This document shows positions 5,221 to 6,522 of a stretch of 6,522 bases of DNA, one piece after another. Made by a program: the position numbers and the translations under genes. Below the pieces are notes generated by a model. That model had not been told where the DNA came from and made no database searches. It was given only the letters and a program-made list of their open reading frames with translations. Positions within the stretch are counted from its first letter, which is position 1; each line of letters begins with the position of its first letter. The DNA is from Candidatus Kapaibacterium sp. (lineage in GTDB: Bacteria > Bacteroidota > Ignavibacteria > Kapaibacteriales > UBA2268), in NCBI GenBank assembly GCA_030835065.1, contig JAUQWR010000482.1, positions 1 through 6,522 on the forward strand, written 5' to 3'.

Positions 5221-6522
5221 GCAATTACAATTGGAATACCTCTCTGAGTAGTTTCATTCTTTACTTTTATCATATAAGTGCCATTAATCAAATTACTGCA
5301 ATCTATATATAAGTTTCCACTTGTTATATCATCAATTTCCAATCTCATACTTTTGGGTTTCATCTCTTCTCCAAATATATTGTACATGCTTATATTTTTT
5401 TCGTTTATCTCATTTCCTTTATCCCAATATATTTTGGCTTGTATTTGATTTTTTGCCGGTATTGGATATGGCTTGCTTATATAAAGATAATCATTATTAG
5501 TCTCAATTTCTTCAACTGAAACAGGCTTATTTGATATTATTTTCGCAAAATTCATCTTAGCAATCTGCGATTTATCTGTGCTTCCGATTAATATATATGG
5601 ATTGCTGCCATGATTAAACACACCGTGGAGCTGATCCCTTCCCTTGCTTGTGTTATTTTGAATCTGATTATCCCATTGTCCAAATATTTCACTTGGATCA
5701 ATCTTTACCGTTGTTGTCTTATCTTGTTCAAAATTGATCCATCTTTCTATTGAATTATCAATATTTATTCTAAATAAATCACCTTCATATTCAAAAAATT
5801 TATTGTAACTGAAGTTTAATTGTATTCCTAATTTTATTGAATCAAGTTTCTTGCTTGCCATATCATAATATAACATCAATGGATTTGAAAGCACACCTGA
5901 TCCCCACAACAAATAATTTTTATATTTAAACAGTTTTTCCATAAATATAGAATAATTTGGCAATTTAACATCAATTTGATCAAATGTTTTACCATTATCG
6001 GTCGATTCTAATAAACAATAATAATCTATCAAAAATTTATTTGGTACTTGGCTTGAATCGAATGCTGCCATATATCGGGCAATTGCATAGATTTTATTTT
6101 CAATAAATATTTGGGAAATGAAATATAGCGAATCATATCGATATTTTTCTCTTACTCTTTTGTTCTCATCTATCTCATACAATACTGTATGTGTATATCC
6201 TCCATTATTTTTGTTTCCGTATATAGGTATCGCAAAATATATTTTATCATCTGATTTATAATATGATTCACACAATGTTAAATTGGCTTTATTTATTTTG
6301 ATTGTGTCTTCCGACAAATAGTATGTTTCTCCATTATCATTACTAAGTACTGGTACAAAGTCTGCTTTATTTTCATAAAACAGATTAAATCCATTACCCA
6401 ATGAATCATAATACTGAAAATACAAGCTATAACTGAGATAATTTTCACTTATTTTTTGAGGAAGCCAAGTTACTCCACCGTCAGTTGTCTTGTAATATTC
6501 AGCAGTTAAATTAGGACTACTA
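5214..6522 (-). CDS. Asp-box (BNR) repeat protein with T9SS-type C-terminal domain, 5' end outside window
   Basis: The frame is open from the right edge to a TAA at 5216-5214, giving 435 visible residues; no start is needed inside the window. A TTG at 6425-6423 could be mistaken for a start, but the frame continues upstream for 32 codons and includes an Asp box (TTDGGVTW, fragment residues 12-19), so the true start is beyond 6522. Further Asp boxes are SNDNGETY (60-67) and STDNGKTF (173-180). The region between holds propeller-like strands such as KIYFAIPIYG and NKIYAIARYMA. The last ~85 residues look like a T9SS sorting domain: KPYPIPA opening (350-356, Ile in place of the usual Asn), SMYNIFGEEM, then NGTYMIKV and a terminal IPIVIAK. 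I infer a secreted or surface beta-propeller; the ligand and any catalytic role are unknown. It shares its general design, but no long obvious identity, with the propeller upstream of queG. The signal peptide cannot be seen. Confidence 0.87.
   Translation of the reverse strand, partial: SSPNLTAEYYKTTDGGVTWLPQKISENYLSYSLYFQYYDSLGNGFNLFYENKADFVPVLSNDNGETYYLSEDTIKINKANLTLCESYYKSDDKIYFAIPIYGNKNNGGYTHTVLYEIDENKRVREKYRYDSLYFISQIFIENKIYAIARYMAAFDSSQVPNKFLIDYYCLLESTDNGKTFDQIDVKLPNYSIFMEKLFKYKNYLLWGSGVLSNPLMLYYDMASKKLDSIKLGIQLNFSYNKFFEYEGDLFRINIDNSIERWINFEQDKTTTVKIDPSEIFGQWDNQIQNNTSKGRDQLHGVFNHGSNPYILIGSTDKSQIAKMNFAKIISNKPVSVEEIETNNDYLYISKPYPIPAKNQIQAKIYWDKGNEINEKNISMYNIFGEEMKPKSMRLEIDDITSGNLYIDCSNLINGTYMIKVKNETTQRGIPIVIAK
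5217..5471 (-). other. T9SS-type C-terminal sorting domain with variant YPIP opening
   Basis: The terminal ~85 residues of the convergent Asp-box protein follow the sorting-domain layout: PYPIPA, an alternating strand (QIQAKIYW), SMYNIFGEEM with its Gly turn, NLYIDCSNLINGTYMIKV, and a short end IPIVIAK. The usual YPNP is YPIP here. The remaining landmarks are in order and correctly spaced from the C-terminus, so I take it as functional, with somewhat less certainty than the domain of the first propeller. Confidence 0.7.

Overview
The window looks like a chromosomal segment from an AT-rich member of the Bacteroidota/Chlorobiota (FCB) group. Two of the three secreted-type proteins end in recognisable type IX secretion (T9SS) C-terminal sorting domains. 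The third has a signal peptide followed by glycine-rich and 'choice-of-anchor D'-like Ig modules, as is common in Ignavibacteria, Kapabacteria and related lineages. The one cytoplasmic enzyme is the short, roughly 310-residue form of QueG usual in this group. This placement is inferred from protein architecture only; there is no rRNA or marker gene here.

Layout from left to right. (1) Positions 1-2516, minus strand: one very long reading frame of 838 codons without a stop, running off the left edge. It starts at an ATG at 2516 with a signal peptide, passes through a ~250-residue glycine-rich segment, and ends in the window within tandem Ig-like modules. (2) 2517-2732: a very AT-rich divergent intergenic region with a plausible promoter for each side. 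(3) 2733-4280, plus strand: a secreted Asp-box (BNR) beta-propeller, sialidase-like, with a T9SS sorting domain. (4) 4281-5210, plus strand: queG, epoxyqueuosine reductase, whose ATG directly follows the TAG of the propeller gene. (5) 5214-6522, minus strand: a second Asp-box protein with a T9SS-type C-terminal domain, convergent with queG across a 3-base gap and cut off at the right edge before its start.

Three of the four genes encode large proteins predicted to be exported to the cell surface or medium. queG is a housekeeping tRNA-modification gene that appears to share a transcript with the first propeller gene. Nothing in the sequence ties queuosine synthesis functionally to the surface proteins, so the arrangement is probably one of transcription only. 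I see no RNA genes, CRISPR array, insertion sequence or phage signature. I do not see a convincing new biological system. The most notable items are the long glycine-rich surface protein, the zero-gap propeller-queG junction, and the two Asp-box T9SS cargo genes around queG.
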